A DNA stretch of 64,000 bases from Comamonas sp. GB3 AK4-5 (GTDB lineage Bacteria; Pseudomonadota; Gammaproteobacteria; Burkholderiales; Burkholderiaceae_C). Where the stretch lies: NCBI RefSeq assembly GCF_041320665.1, contig NZ_CP166730.1:620001-684000 (forward strand), read 5' to 3'. The position numbers and the translations under genes were made by a program. The notes beneath the pieces were generated by a model that saw only the letters and a program-made list of their open reading frames with translations, made no database searches and had not been told where the DNA came from. Positions 1 to 8,549 of this stretch are shown here, one piece after another. Position 1 is the stretch's first letter. Each line of letters starts with the position of its first letter.

Positions 1-661
1 CATGGCCGACACGCTGGAATACAGCCTGGTGGCCTTTCCGCGTGATCGCTTTTCCGAGGAGCTGATTGCCGAAATCCAGCAGTTCGCCCCGAATCAGATC
101 GAGATCAGCGACCGTGATGGCGATGGCCAGCAGGAGGTCATCATCCGCCACCTCTACATCGAGCGCCGCCTGGTGCCGCTGAACCTCTATCTGCAGGAAT
201 GCTTCGAGGCCGGGCTGGACCAGCCGCGCGCCAAGGCGAATATGGAGCGCTCAGTCATCGAATACGGCAATGCCATCAAGGAGCTGGTGGCCGCCAACAT
301 CTTCCCCGGCGATATGTTGTGGAAGAACTTTGGCGTCACCCGTGGCGGCAAGGTGGTGTTCTATGACTACGATGAAATCGAATACCTGACGGACTGCAAC
401 TTTCGCGCCGTACCGCCGCCACGCAATGAAGAGGATGAGATGTCCGGCGAGGTCTGGTGGCATGTGGGCCCGCACGATGTCTTTCCCGAAACCTTTGGCC
501 CTTTCTTGCTGGGCCACCCCGCTGTGCGCGAAGTTTTTATGCGCCACCACGCCGACCTGCTGGAGCCCGCGTTCTGGCAGGGCCACAAGGAGCGCATCCA
601 GCAAGGCCATATGCACGATGTTTTTCCGTATGACCGCAGCAGATGCCTGGTCACCCCCTGA
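1..661 (+). CDS. aceK: Isocitrate dehydrogenase kinase/phosphatase, C-terminal part (5' truncated by window)
   Basis: C-terminal 219 residues of AceK, the bifunctional enzyme that phosphorylates and dephosphorylates isocitrate dehydrogenase and so sets the split between the TCA cycle and glyoxylate shunt. The family kinase core is visible: EYGNAIKEL, then [19 protein letters not shown] and [12 protein letters not shown], which hold the catalytic and metal-binding aspartates of known AceK. The full protein is normally about 570-600 residues, so roughly the first 370 lie upstream of the window; the in-frame ATG at base 2 is internal, not the start. The last residues VTP and the TGA stop are contributed by repeat A1, which begins at about 651. 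The downstream thiolase has its own ribosome binding site. Confidence 0.93.
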   Translation, partial: MADTLEYSLVAFPRDRFSEELIAEIQQFAPNQIEISDRDGDGQQEVIIRHLYIERRLVPLNLYLQECFEAGLDQPRAKANMERSVIEYGNAIKELVAANIFPGDMLWKNFGVTRGGKVVFYDYDEIEYLTDCNFRAVPPPRNEEDEMSGEVWWHVGPHDVFPETFGPFLLGHPAVREVFMRHHADLLEPAFWQGHKERIQQGHMHDVFPYDRSRCLVTP

Positions 662-762
662 GCGGCTTTGCCGCTTCCCCTTCTCTGACACAAAGCGCCG
701 GAGGGGGACGACAGCGGAGCGCAAGGGGCGGCCCTTGCTCGCTGTCTGTGGCGAAGTGACTT
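651..762 (+). repeat. Repeat A, copy 1 (supplies aceK stop)
   Basis: Begins with ACCCCCTGAGCGGC, in which TGA is the aceK stop codon. It continues with the C-rich arm CTTCCCCTTCTCT, the G-rich arm GGAGGGGGACG that can pair with it, and the conserved tail GGGGCGGCCCTTGC. Somewhat degenerate compared with later copies. Same strand as the gene it follows. Confidence 0.75.
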
Positions 763-856
763 TGCATGCAGCGAGGCCGCGCAAGCGGCCAGCACTGTTG
801 CGGCCTGATTGAGATTGTTTTTTACCTGTGTCGCTATAAAACCTAAGGAGATTTCC

Positions 857-2041
857 ATGCACCAAGATCCCGTTGTCATCGTCAGCGCTGCCCGTACCCC
901 CATGGGTGCATTCCAGGGCGATTTTTCCGAGCTGGCCGCCCATGATCTGGGGGGAGCTGCCATCCGCGCTGCGGTGGAGCGCGCCGGCATTGCGGCCGAG
1001 AAGGTCGAGGAAGTGCTGTTCGGCAACTGCCTGATGGCGGGCCAGGGCCAGGCACCGGCACGCCAGGCCGGCTTCAAGGGCGGCCTGCCGCAAAGCACCG
1101 GCGCCGTGACCCTGTCCAAGATGTGTGGTGCCGGCATGGAAGCCACCATCCTGGCCCATGACCAGCTGATTGCCGGCAGCCGCGAGGTGATGATTTCCGG
1201 CGGCATGGAAAGCATGACCAATGCCCCCTATCTGCTGAAGAAGGGCCGCGCCGGCTACCGCATGGGCCACGACAAGATCTTTGACCACATGATGCTGGAT
1301 GGCCTGGAAGACGCTTACGAAGCCGGCCGCTCCATGGGCACCTTTGGCGAGGACTGCGCCGCCAAATACAGCTTCACCCGTGAAGCCCAGGACGCCTTCG
1401 CCGTGGCCAGCGTGCAGCGCGCCCAGGCGGCAACGGCCAGCGGTGCCTTCCAGGCCGAGATCACCCCCGTCACCGTCAAGACCCGCAAGGGCGATGTCAC
1501 GGTGAGCGTGGACGAAGGCCCGGCCAAGGCCAAGCTGGACAAGATCACCAGCCTCAAGCCCGCGTTCAAGAAGGACGGCACCATCACCGCGGCTTCCAGC
1601 TCCAGCATCAACGACGGCGCTGCCGCCATGGTGCTGATGCGCGAGTCCACTGCCAAGCAACTGGGTTGCAAACCCCTGGCCCGCATCGTGGCCCATGGCT
1701 CCCATGCCCAGGCACCGGAATGGTTTACGACCGCTCCTGTGGGGGCCACCGAAAAGGCGCTGAAGAAGGCCGGCTGGAAGGTGGAGGACGTGGACCTGTG
1801 GGAAATCAATGAAGCCTTTGCCGTGGTGCCCATGGCCTTGATGGCCGAGTTGAACGTGCCCCATGACAAGGTGAATGTGAACGGCGGTGCCTGCGCCCTG
1901 GGCCACCCCATCGGCGCCAGTGGTGCGCGCATTCTGGTCACGCTGATCCATGCACTGCAGCACCGTGGCAAGAAGAAGGGCCTGGCCACGCTGTGCATAG
2001 GCGGTGGCGAAGCCACGGCCATGGCCATCGAGCTGGTGTGA
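857..2041 (+). CDS. Acetyl-CoA C-acetyltransferase (thiolase)
   Basis: 394-residue thiolase that condenses or cleaves acetoacetyl-CoA/acetyl-CoA; a cytoplasmic homotetramer in the family. The start at 857 is set by an AAGGAG at 845-850, six bases upstream; an upstream in-frame ATG at 809 lacks one. Catalytic residues are in register: Cys90 in KMCGAGMEA (acyl-enzyme nucleophile), His350 in the GGACALGHPIGASG block, and Cys380 in CIGGGEA (proton donor). Length is normal for the biosynthetic/acetoacetyl-CoA thiolase group. In this neighbourhood it could complete leucine catabolism by splitting the acetoacetyl-CoA derived from HMG-CoA lyase products, or serve beta-oxidation or polyhydroxybutyrate synthesis; no phaB or phaC is adjacent, so the pathway is inferred. 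Confidence 0.93.
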   Translation: MHQDPVVIVSAARTPMGAFQGDFSELAAHDLGGAAIRAAVERAGIAAEKVEEVLFGNCLMAGQGQAPARQAGFKGGLPQSTGAVTLSKMCGAGMEATILAHDQLIAGSREVMISGGMESMTNAPYLLKKGRAGYRMGHDKIFDHMMLDGLEDAYEAGRSMGTFGEDCAAKYSFTREAQDAFAVASVQRAQAATASGAFQAEITPVTVKTRKGDVTVSVDEGPAKAKLDKITSLKPAFKKDGTITAASSSSINDGAAAMVLMRESTAKQLGCKPLARIVAHGSHAQAPEWFTTAPVGATEKALKKAGWKVEDVDLWEINEAFAVVPMALMAELNVPHDKVNVNGGACALGHPIGASGARILVTLIHALQHRGKKKGLATLCIGGGEATAMAIELV

Positions 2042-2161
2042 TGCAGGGCATGCGGTAAACCTTCATTTACAGTTGTGCCCCAGTAAGGCCCTTAGGCCCT
2101 CGTAGGCCCATGGCTGCATGCGCTGCACAGACGCATGCAGCCTTCTTTGCAAGGTTTCCGC

Positions 2162-3262
2162 ATGCATGCAGACATTCACGACGACGATCACACCGCCCCA
2201 GCGTCTTCACCCCTGACCGGGGCACAGAGCGCCGATTTCTGGCGCGCGTTTACCGAGCAGCTGAGCGCGCTGCAAGCGTTGCCGGGCGTGGCGTTTGTGG
2301 AGCGCGCCAATGCGCTGCTGCAGCAGCAGGCGCCCGCACTGTCCATGGAGCTGGAGGGCCGGCCGGACGAGCAGGGTGCCCGCCTGGTACTCACCGCCCA
2401 TGGCGATGTCGAGCAGTTCGAGAACGTGCAAACCCTGGTGCGCCATGTGCCGGAGGGCCTGCCCTATACCGTACAGGCCTTTCGCAGCCGTACCCTGGGC
2501 GGCAATTTCGCCATGCGCATGCAGGACTTCGAGCTGTCCTGCGCCGATGTGCGTGTGCAGCACTACGACGCCGGAGGTATCACCGGCCTCACGCTGTCTT
2601 TTGCCAAGGACATTCCGGACGATATGCAAGAGCATGCGCGGCATATGGCCTTCATCTTGCTGGACCATGTGCTGGGCGAGTGGGATTTTTCCGTGCGCGT
2701 GGGGCCCGTGGATTTTGCCGAAGGCGAGCCCCAGGGCGCGGGCCTGCCGCTGCCTTCCTTCCCCGTGCTCTTTGATGCTTTCCAGCGCGAGGTGCTGGGC
2801 CGCAGCTATGCCTTCCCTGCGGAGGCGGAAGACCGCTGGTTGTCGCTCAAGGTCCATGCCCGCGATGCCGGGCCAGATGACGAGCCCGACCTGCTGACCT
2901 TCCACGACAGCGCCAATGCCCTGGCGACGCGGGCCGACCTGTCCCACCTGCTGCTGTGGACGCTGCCTTTTTCCAGCCAGGCCAGTCTGGATGCGGCGCG
3001 CGATGCCCAGGATGCGCTGGAGGCCGAGTTGCTGCGCCTGCAGCGTGGCGTGACCGCCTTCACGCGCCTGGAGGGCATGGCCACGCGGGTGGCGGCCTTT
3101 TATGTGGACGACCCTGCCCATGCCCTGCAGTGGGCCGAGCGGCTGGAGGCGGAATATGCACCCCAGCAGGCAGGCCAGCTGCAGCTGCGCTTTGATCCAT
3201 CCTGGCGCGAATACCTGGACCTGTATGCCGTCATCCACCGCAACGACAGGGCCGCGACATGA
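2162..3262 (+). CDS. Hypothetical protein, translationally coupled to PPOX protein
   Basis: 366-residue soluble protein that I do not recognise. The start at 2162 (MHADIHDDD) follows a short spacer; an in-frame ATG at 2135 would add nine residues. The sequence is acidic and has no signal peptide or membrane segment. A middle part reading LTAHGDVEQFENVQTLVRHV and a C-terminal part (about 270-366) with FVYxDD-like ATRVAAFYVDDPAHALQWAE loosely recall DUF695/RraB-type two-domain proteins, but this is a weak impression. Its stop overlaps the ATG of the next gene by four bases (ATGA), so the two are probably co-translated. Confidence 0.7.
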   Translation: MHADIHDDDHTAPASSPLTGAQSADFWRAFTEQLSALQALPGVAFVERANALLQQQAPALSMELEGRPDEQGARLVLTAHGDVEQFENVQTLVRHVPEGLPYTVQAFRSRTLGGNFAMRMQDFELSCADVRVQHYDAGGITGLTLSFAKDIPDDMQEHARHMAFILLDHVLGEWDFSVRVGPVDFAEGEPQGAGLPLPSFPVLFDAFQREVLGRSYAFPAEAEDRWLSLKVHARDAGPDDEPDLLTFHDSANALATRADLSHLLLWTLPFSSQASLDAARDAQDALEAELLRLQRGVTAFTRLEGMATRVAAFYVDDPAHALQWAERLEAEYAPQQAGQLQLRFDPSWREYLDLYAVIHRNDRAAT

Positions 3263-3894
3263 TCACCTCCGAAGCGCAGCTGCGCCAGCTCTACGCCATG
3301 CCGGCGGAGCGGGCCTTGCTCAAGCAGCAGGTCGATCTGGACCGGCATTGCCTGCGCTTTATCGCGCTGTCGCCGCTGTGCGTGCTGGCCACCGGCGGCG
3401 CGGCCGGCAGCCTGATGGACGCCTCGCCCCGTGGCGGCGCTCCTGGCTTTGTCAAAGCCCCGGACGCGCGCACCTTGTTCATCCCCGATGCGGGCGGCAA
3501 CAACCGCCTGGACAGTCTGAGCAATCTGCTGCGCGACCCGCGCATAGGCCTCTTGTTCCTGGTGCCCGGCATCCATGAGACCTTGCGTGTCAACGGCACG
3601 GCCAGGCTGCGCGATGAAAGCCATTACACGGCGCTGTTCGCGGGCCCGCATTTCCACCCCAAGCTGGTGATCGAGGTGCAGGTGCAGGAAGCCTATCTGC
3701 ACTGCGCCAAGGCGCTGATGCGCGCGCGTGCCTGGCAGCCCGAAGCCCAGGTGGCGCGCACGGCCCTGCCCAGCATGAACCAGATGATCCATGCCCAGAT
3801 CGGCATGGCGGCGCCCACGGAGACGCAGGCGCAGATGGAACACCGCTACAGCGTGCAAATCGCTGCCGAGCGTCCCGGAGGCAGCATTGGCTGA
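3259..3894 (+). CDS. Pyridoxamine 5'-phosphate oxidase family (PPOX, MSMEG_1061-like) flavin-binding protein
   Basis: 211-residue split-barrel flavoprotein. Seen: LCVLATGG at the start of the first barrel strand, SLMDASPRGGAPGF, RTLFIPDAGGNNRLDSL, and IGLLFLVPGIHETLRVNGTA. This succession is the signature of the MSMEG_1061 class of PPOX proteins, which bind FMN (or F420 in actinobacteria) and whose substrates are mostly unknown. It is not the PdxH of vitamin B6 synthesis. Overlaps the upstream unknown gene by ATGA, implying coupled translation and possibly a shared task. Confidence 0.85.
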   Translation: MITSEAQLRQLYAMPAERALLKQQVDLDRHCLRFIALSPLCVLATGGAAGSLMDASPRGGAPGFVKAPDARTLFIPDAGGNNRLDSLSNLLRDPRIGLLFLVPGIHETLRVNGTARLRDESHYTALFAGPHFHPKLVIEVQVQEAYLHCAKALMRARAWQPEAQVARTALPSMNQMIHAQIGMAAPTETQAQMEHRYSVQIAAERPGGSIG

Positions 3895-3903
3895 AGCTCC
3901 TGA

Positions 3904-3957
3904 ATCATGAGCTGCTTGTGCTTATGCACAGCGCGTTAGAAGCCTTTTTGCTTGGTA
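3904..3957. repeat. Repeat D-like short palindrome
   Basis: AGCTGCTTGTGCTTATGCACAGC folds as an imperfect hairpin (TGTGC with GCACA) followed by GCGTTAGAAGCCTTTTT. It resembles the short AGCTGCTTGCGCT...AGCGCTAGAGGCC repeats I associate with Comamonadaceae genomes. The run of T after the arm could let it act as a terminator for the upstream gene pair. Confidence 0.45.
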
Positions 3958-3974
3958 TTTCTTGAGGAATTTTC

Positions 3975-4640
3975 ATGGCCTTGGTTTTGATCATGGGCGC
4001 TTCGCGCGGTATTGGCCTGGGGCTGGTGCAGGCTTATCTGGAAGGCGGTCACCGCGTGATCGCCACCGTGCGCCAGGATGCCGACCAGGCGCGGCTGCAG
4101 GCCCTGGGCGCCGAAGTGCGGGTGCTGGACGTGGCCAATCCGGCCAGCGTCAGCGGCCTGGCCTGGCAGCTCGATGGTGAAGAGATTGACCTGGCCCTGT
4201 ATGTGGCCGGTGTGTGGAGCGATCTGGATGCCGGTACACCGCCCACGCAGCAGCATTTTGACCAGGTGATGCACACCAATGTGCTGGGCGCCATGCAGGT
4301 GCTGCCCCAGGTGGCCCCACGGGTGGCCGCAGCCGGCGGCGTGTTTGCCCTGCTCAGCAGCGAGATGTCCTGCCTGGATACGGCCGAGCCCGATGCTTGG
4401 CTGTACCGCGTGAGCAAGGCCGCGCTGAATATGGTGGTGGCCAGCAGCCAGGCCCAGTGGCCCGGGGCCACCCTGGTGGCACTGGACCCGGGCTGGGTGC
4501 AGACCACCATGGGCGGCGCCATCGCCCCTTTGACCGTGGCGCAAAGCGTGCAAGGCATGGTCCAGACCCTGGCCGGGGTGACGCCGGCCGATGGTGGGCG
4601 ACTGCTGCGCTATGACGGTACGCGCGTGCGGGCTGACTGA
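3975..4640 (+). CDS. SDR family NAD(P)-dependent oxidoreductase
   Basis: 221-residue short-chain dehydrogenase/reductase. The N-terminus has the Rossmann glycine motif GASRGIGLG (residues about 8-16). ANPASVSGLA and the DLALYVAGV segment (in place of the usual NNAG) follow, then LLSSEMSC with the catalytic Ser. YRVSKAALNMV carries the catalytic Tyr and Lys spaced YxxxK. DPGWVQTTMGG near the C-terminus is the usual PG motif. Length is at the short end of classical SDRs, like the CsgA/YbbO-type group. Substrate unknown. The start ATG has AGGAA about ten bases upstream. Confidence 0.88.
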   Translation: MALVLIMGASRGIGLGLVQAYLEGGHRVIATVRQDADQARLQALGAEVRVLDVANPASVSGLAWQLDGEEIDLALYVAGVWSDLDAGTPPTQQHFDQVMHTNVLGAMQVLPQVAPRVAAAGGVFALLSSEMSCLDTAEPDAWLYRVSKAALNMVVASSQAQWPGATLVALDPGWVQTTMGGAIAPLTVAQSVQGMVQTLAGVTPADGGRLLRYDGTRVRAD

Positions 4641-4648
4641 ATTCGTTA

Positions 4649-4705
4649 GCTATCAAAAACAAAGCTGCAGCAGCTTGTGACATGGGCTGCTGCAGCGGAT
4701 TTCTC
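4649..4705. repeat. Repeat D copy with perfect 11-bp hairpin
   Basis: Starts with TAGCTATCAAAAACAAA and then has an exact inverted repeat, GCTGCAGCAGC at 4664-4674 and GCTGCTGCAGC at 4686-4696, with an 11-base loop. It lies between the SDR stop and the acyl-CoA dehydrogenase start, so it may protect or end the SDR transcript. Fits the GCTATCAAAA-type short repeat family. Confidence 0.6.
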
Positions 4706-4743
4706 TTCATAACCTACAAGCCGACCACGGCTGGAGACAAGAC

Positions 4744-5874
4744 ATGCTGCTGACCCCCGACCAGGAAATGATCCGCGACGCCGTGCGCGATTTTGTGCGC
4801 GAGCAAATCACCCCCCATGCTGCGCGCTGGGACAAGGAGCACCATTTCCCCAAGGATGTACACCAGGGTCTGGCCGCCTTGGGTGCCTATGGCATCTGCG
4901 TGCCCGAGGAACTGGGCGGCGCCGGTCTGAGCTATGTGAGCCTGGCCCTGGTGCTGGAAGAAATTGCCGCTGGCGACGGCGGCACCAGCACCGTGATCAG
5001 CGTCACCAACTGCCCGGTCAACGCCATCTTGATGCGTTATGGCAATGCCCAGCAAAAAGAGCAATGGCTGCGCCCGCTGGCGCAGGGTGCCATGCTGGGC
5101 GCCTTCTGCCTGACCGAGCCCCATGTGGGCTCTGACGCCAGCGCGCTACGCACCACGGCGACCAAGGACGGTGGCGACTATGTGATCCAGGGCGTCAAGC
5201 AGTTCATCACCAGCGGCAAGAACGGCGACGTGGCCATCGTCATTGCCGTCACAGACAAGGCCGCCGGCAAGCGCGGTATGAGTGCCTTCATCGTGCCCAC
5301 CAGCAACCCCGGCTACCAGGTGGCGCGGCTGGAGGAGAAGCTGGGCCAGCATTCCAGCGACACGGCGCAGATCAACTTCGAGCAATGCCGCATTCCTGCG
5401 GCCAACCTGATCGGTGCCGAGGGCGAGGGCTACAAGATTGCCCTGTCGGCACTGGAGGGCGGGCGCATCGGCATTGCCGCCCAAAGCGTGGGCATGGCGC
5501 GTGCGGCTTTTGAATGCGCGCTGCAATACAGCAAGGAGCGCGAGAGCTTTGGCCAGCCCATCTTCAACCACCAGGCCGTGGGCTTTCGCCTGGCGGAATG
5601 CGCCACGCAGATTGAAGCTGCACGCCAGCTGATCTGGCATGCGGCCAGCCTGCGCGACGCTGGCCTGCCCTGCCTGAAAGAGGCCGCCATGGCCAAGCTG
5701 TTTGCCAGCGAAATGGCCGAGCGCGTGTGCAGCGCCGCCATCCAGACCTTGGGTGGTTATGGCGTGGTGAATGACTTCCCGGTGGAGCGCATTTACCGCG
5801 ATGTGCGCGTCTGCCAGATCTATGAAGGCACCAGCGACGTCCAAAAAATCCTGATCCAACGCGCGTTAGCCTGA
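4744..5874 (+). CDS. Acyl-CoA dehydrogenase (FAD)
   Basis: 376-residue short/medium-chain type acyl-CoA dehydrogenase that oxidises an acyl-CoA to the trans-2-enoyl-CoA and passes electrons to ETF. Family blocks in order: LTPDQEMIRDAVRDFVRE, FCLTEPHVGSDASA (flavin/substrate contacts), KQFITSG, ALEGGRIGIAAQSVGMA, ESFGQPI, and LGGYGVVNDFPVERIYRDVR. The C-terminal QIYEGTSDVQKILI holds the catalytic Glu in the position used by short-chain and butyryl-type enzymes. Exact chain length cannot be told by eye; given the leucine block at 17-25 kb it could be a branched-chain enzyme, but it is 11 kb away and has no isovaleryl-specific feature I can assign. Confidence 0.92.
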   Translation: MLLTPDQEMIRDAVRDFVREQITPHAARWDKEHHFPKDVHQGLAALGAYGICVPEELGGAGLSYVSLALVLEEIAAGDGGTSTVISVTNCPVNAILMRYGNAQQKEQWLRPLAQGAMLGAFCLTEPHVGSDASALRTTATKDGGDYVIQGVKQFITSGKNGDVAIVIAVTDKAAGKRGMSAFIVPTSNPGYQVARLEEKLGQHSSDTAQINFEQCRIPAANLIGAEGEGYKIALSALEGGRIGIAAQSVGMARAAFECALQYSKERESFGQPIFNHQAVGFRLAECATQIEAARQLIWHAASLRDAGLPCLKEAAMAKLFASEMAERVCSAAIQTLGGYGVVNDFPVERIYRDVRVCQIYEGTSDVQKILIQRALA

Positions 5875-5904
5875 TTTTTTGTATGGGTCTGTGATTCGTG
5901 TGAG

Positions 5905-6050
5905 GGCCGACCATACGGCCCTGCATGCTTTGTTGCGCAGCCTTGCCGTGCGACAGCACTGTCTGCGGCTGCGACGCCGCGCCTTCAGGGCCGTCTGCCC
6001 GGGAGACCATTCACGCGCCCGCTACGCTCCCCGGGAAATAGCTGCGGTCC
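5905..6050 (+). repeat. Repeat B, copy 1
   Basis: About 145 bp sharing GGCCATACGGC-like, GCTTTGTTGC, CCTTGCCGTGC, CAGCACTGTCTGCGG and CGCCGCGCCTTCAGGGC blocks, in order, with copies at 51201-51345 (same strand) and 26628-26775 (opposite strand). No open reading frame is conserved through it. Lies in the 481-base gene-free spacer downstream of the acyl-CoA dehydrogenase; the rest of that spacer holds repeats A2, C1 and C2. Confidence 0.65.
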
Positions 6051-6082
6051 ATATGCTTGCAACTGGCGTTATCCACACCAGG

Positions 6083-6207
6083 ACCCCCCCTGAGTCGCTT
6101 CGCGTCTTCCCCCTCTCTCACGCTGCGCGTGGGAGGGGGACGGTACCAGCGCGGCGGGGCGGCCCTTGCGCGGTGCCCTGGCATGGGCCGTGCCAGTTTT
6201 GCACGCA
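6083..6207 (+). repeat. Repeat A, copy 2
   Basis: ACCCCCCCTGAGTCGCTTCG, then the CCCCCTCTCT / GGGAGGGGGACGG pairing arms and GGCGGGGCGGCCCTTGCGCG, ending with the extended tail GTGCCAGTTTTGCAC shared with copy 5. Here the repeat is about 210 bp downstream of the acyl-CoA dehydrogenase stop and does not end a gene. Confidence 0.75.
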
Positions 6208-6221
6208 GTGCCCTTGGTCTC

Positions 6222-6262
6222 GCTCCCTCGCCCCTTCGGGGAGAGGGTTGGGGTGAGGGGCG
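6222..6262 (+). repeat. Repeat C (REP-like), copy 1
   Basis: CTCCCTCGCCCCTTCGGGGA followed by GAGGGTTGGGGTGAGGGGC: a short palindrome (CCCC TTC GGGG) with a G-rich flank. It matches the REP-like motif seen scattered in many beta- and gamma-proteobacteria. Confidence 0.7.
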
Positions 6263-6355
6263 GGTTGTGGTGTGGGGTTAGGTATGCACTCCGCAGGGCC
6301 CGCAGGGCAATGCCCAGCATGGGCTGCGCCGGTTTTTGGGGCTGTGCGCCTGGCT

Positions 6356-6398
6356 TTACTCCCTCGAACCGAAGGGGAGAGGGTTGGGGTGAGGGGCT
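6356..6398 (-). repeat. Repeat C, copy 2, encodes the EamA C-terminus
   Basis: Read on the plus strand: CTCCCTCGAACCGAAGGGGA followed by GAGGGTTGGGGTGAGGGGC, nearly identical to copy 1 (6222-6262). It overlaps the last 14 or so codons of the transporter gene, giving the tail HPNPLPFGSRE and, just beyond it, the TAA. Confidence 0.75.
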
Positions 6399-7360
6399 GC
6401 TTGCCCCACCGGCTGTGCATTTCGCAGCGCCCACAGCACGCCGCCCACCAGCAGGGCAATGCCCAGCAGCGTCGGGGCGGGCGGCCAGCTGCCGCGCAAG
6501 CTGTAGGCATAGGCCAGGGCGGTCAGGGTTTCGCAGACGATGAACTGGCTGCTCAGCGTGGTGGGCATGCGTTGGCAGGCGGCGTTCCAGCACATGGCGC
6601 CCAGCCAGGAGCCCAGCACGCCGGCGGCCAGCATCAGGAGTACAAACTTGCTTGGTTGCGGGCCCAGGGGCATGGCAAAGCTGTCATGGCCTTCGGGGGC
6701 CGTGGCCCACAGCAGCAGATAGCCCAGGGCGGCAATCGGCAGGGTGATCAGGCCCTGGGCCGTGGCCCAGGTGCGGGGCGCGATGTGGGGCTGGCTGCGC
6801 AGCCATTCGGCATTGCGGATGGGAAACCAGGTCCAGCACATCAGCGCGCACAGCGCCATCAGAATGCCCAGACCGTAGTCGCCCAGGTCTGCACCTGCAC
6901 GCATCTGGCCCAGGGCCTGCAACTCATGGTGGTTGACCAGGGCCATGCCGGCCAGCATCAGGCCCAGCGAGGGAAACAGCCGTTGCCAGGCCACGGCCTG
7001 GGGGCCTGCGCGCAGATTGGAGGCAATGGCAATCACCACCGGCAGGGCGCCGCTGGCAATCAAGGTGGGCAGCGGCGCACCGGCATGCTGGATGGCGCTG
7101 GTCATCAGCAGGTAAAAGGCCAGATTGCCCACCAGCGTGAGGCGCAGGGCCAGCAGCCAGGCCGGGCGGCGCAGCTGGCGCAGGGCGTGGCGGTCCACCC
7201 ATGCCAGGGGCAGGGCCACCAGGCCGAAGCAGAGGTAGCGCCCCAGCGTCAGCAGCAGCGGTGGGTAGTCGGGCAGCAGCAGGGGTACGACAAACACCAG
7301 GCCCCACAGCACGCCTGCCGTGGTGGCGAACAGGCTGCCATTCCAAAGTTGGCGTGTCAT
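6356..7360 (-). CDS. EamA/DMT family transporter
   Basis: 334-residue inner-membrane protein of the drug/metabolite transporter superfamily, with about ten hydrophobic segments in two halves (first half LFATTAGVLWGLVFVVPLLL to about residue 150, second from YGLGILMALCALMCWTWFPI). Substrates of such exporters range from amino acids to metabolites and cannot be named here. The start at 7360 is preferred because GGGAGG lies eight bases upstream; the ATG six bases further upstream would leave only two bases. The last residues PHPNPLPFGSRE and the stop are encoded by REP-like repeat C2, so the C-terminal tail is repeat-derived. Confidence 0.85.
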   Translation of the reverse strand: MTRQLWNGSLFATTAGVLWGLVFVVPLLLPDYPPLLLTLGRYLCFGLVALPLAWVDRHALRQLRRPAWLLALRLTLVGNLAFYLLMTSAIQHAGAPLPTLIASGALPVVIAIASNLRAGPQAVAWQRLFPSLGLMLAGMALVNHHELQALGQMRAGADLGDYGLGILMALCALMCWTWFPIRNAEWLRSQPHIAPRTWATAQGLITLPIAALGYLLLWATAPEGHDSFAMPLGPQPSKFVLLMLAAGVLGSWLGAMCWNAACQRMPTTLSSQFIVCETLTALAYAYSLRGSWPPAPTLLGIALLVGGVLWALRNAQPVGQAAPHPNPLPFGSRE

Positions 7361-7598
7361 CACCATGGCCTCCCAAGCGGTGCCCCAAGGGGCGGGCAGG
7401 CGGCGCGCAGCGGCAGGGCTGGCAAGAGGCAGACAGAGGCAAACATGGTGGTTGAAAGATGCGGCCGTGATTGTGCGATGCACAACATCGGTGCGCTGTG
7501 CAGGGCCGCACAGTGGACATCGCCGCAGGGGATTGGCCCAGACCCGGGCATGGGGCACGGCGTAGTGCTAGTGCCTGTGGGCCGGGGGGATTGCTATG

Positions 7599-8408
7599 TC
7601 AGCGGCTTCGCCGACTGGCAAAGTAATGCGCAGGCGAGTCGCCCAGAACCTTGCGGAACATGGCGATGAAGTTGCTGGGCGAGGCATAGCCCAGCGCATC
7701 GGAGACCTGGGCCACGGGCTGGCCGCGTGCCAGCAAGTCCAGACCATGCGCCAACTGGGCCTGCTGGCGCCATTGCGCAAAACCCATGCCGGTTTCGGCC
7801 TGCATCAACCGGCGCAGTGTGCGCGGCGACAGCGCGCCGTAGGCGGCCCAGTCTTCCAGCGTGCGCGGGCTGCCCGGCGCCTGGAGCAGGGCGTGGGCAA
7901 TGCGCAGCAGCCGGGCATCACGGGGCATGGGCAGGTGCAAGTCCTCGTGCGGGGCCTGGCGGATTTCGTCGTGGATGACGGCGGCCATGCGCGTCTGCTC
8001 TGGCGTGGGTGGGGCCTGCTTATCCCATTCCACGGCACGCAGGGCCAGCACGCGCAGCACGGGGCTGATGCCGATCACGCAGGGCTGGGTGGGCAGGCCG
8101 GCGCAGAAATCTGCGGTGGCCAGCAGCATCCAGCTGCTGAGCCGGCCGCTGACGCTGACCTTGTGCGGCATATGGGCTGGCATCCAGCCCGCGCGCTGTG
8201 GCGGCAGCAGCCAGGCGCCATGGGGCGTGCTCACATGGATCAGGCCCTGCTCCACGCAGAACACCTGGCCGCGCGCATGCTGGTGCCAGTCGTACTCCCG
8301 CAGGCCCAGCGGGGCGTCGCCTGTGCTGCCGGCGTCATCACCGCCGCGCACCGCAATGAGTGCCGGCCCATCCAGCCATTCGCTGTAGTCGTGCGCGTAC
8401 AAGTCCAT
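7599..8408 (-). CDS. AraC family transcriptional regulator
   Basis: 269-residue regulator. The N-terminal part (about 1-130) is a cupin-like sensor (YDWHQHARGQVFCVEQG, then VSTPHGAWLLPPQRAGWMP), as in AraC proteins that lack a dimerisation helix of their own. The C-terminal part (about 170-265) holds the double helix-turn-helix: TLEDWAAYGALSPRTLRRLM and QVSDALGYASPSNFIAMFRK followed by LGDSPAHYF. The start at 8408 (MDLYAHDYSEW) is the best-fitting ATG; a longer frame upstream shows no family similarity. It diverges from the unknown gene at 8550, leaving a 141-base shared promoter region, so it may control that gene; this is inference only. Confidence 0.88.
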   Translation of the reverse strand: MDLYAHDYSEWLDGPALIAVRGGDDAGSTGDAPLGLREYDWHQHARGQVFCVEQGLIHVSTPHGAWLLPPQRAGWMPAHMPHKVSVSGRLSSWMLLATADFCAGLPTQPCVIGISPVLRVLALRAVEWDKQAPPTPEQTRMAAVIHDEIRQAPHEDLHLPMPRDARLLRIAHALLQAPGSPRTLEDWAAYGALSPRTLRRLMQAETGMGFAQWRQQAQLAHGLDLLARGQPVAQVSDALGYASPSNFIAMFRKVLGDSPAHYFASRRSR

Positions 8409-8549
8409 GGCGGTATTTTGGCCGTGTTTCAGTATTTTCTGGCCGTATGCCGTTACCGTGATTCCGGGTGCTTGCCTAAGAATGGGAATCACTATCACCG
8501 GTGACCAGGCTGTCCGGTGGAGGTTTTCCGCATTCGCAAGGAGTATTTG

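Noticed and set aside
6272..7669. 465-codon frame on the plus strand opposite the EamA gene
   Set aside because: Gln/His/Gly-rich antisense translation without motifs; the minus-strand frame has transporter helices and a ribosome binding site.
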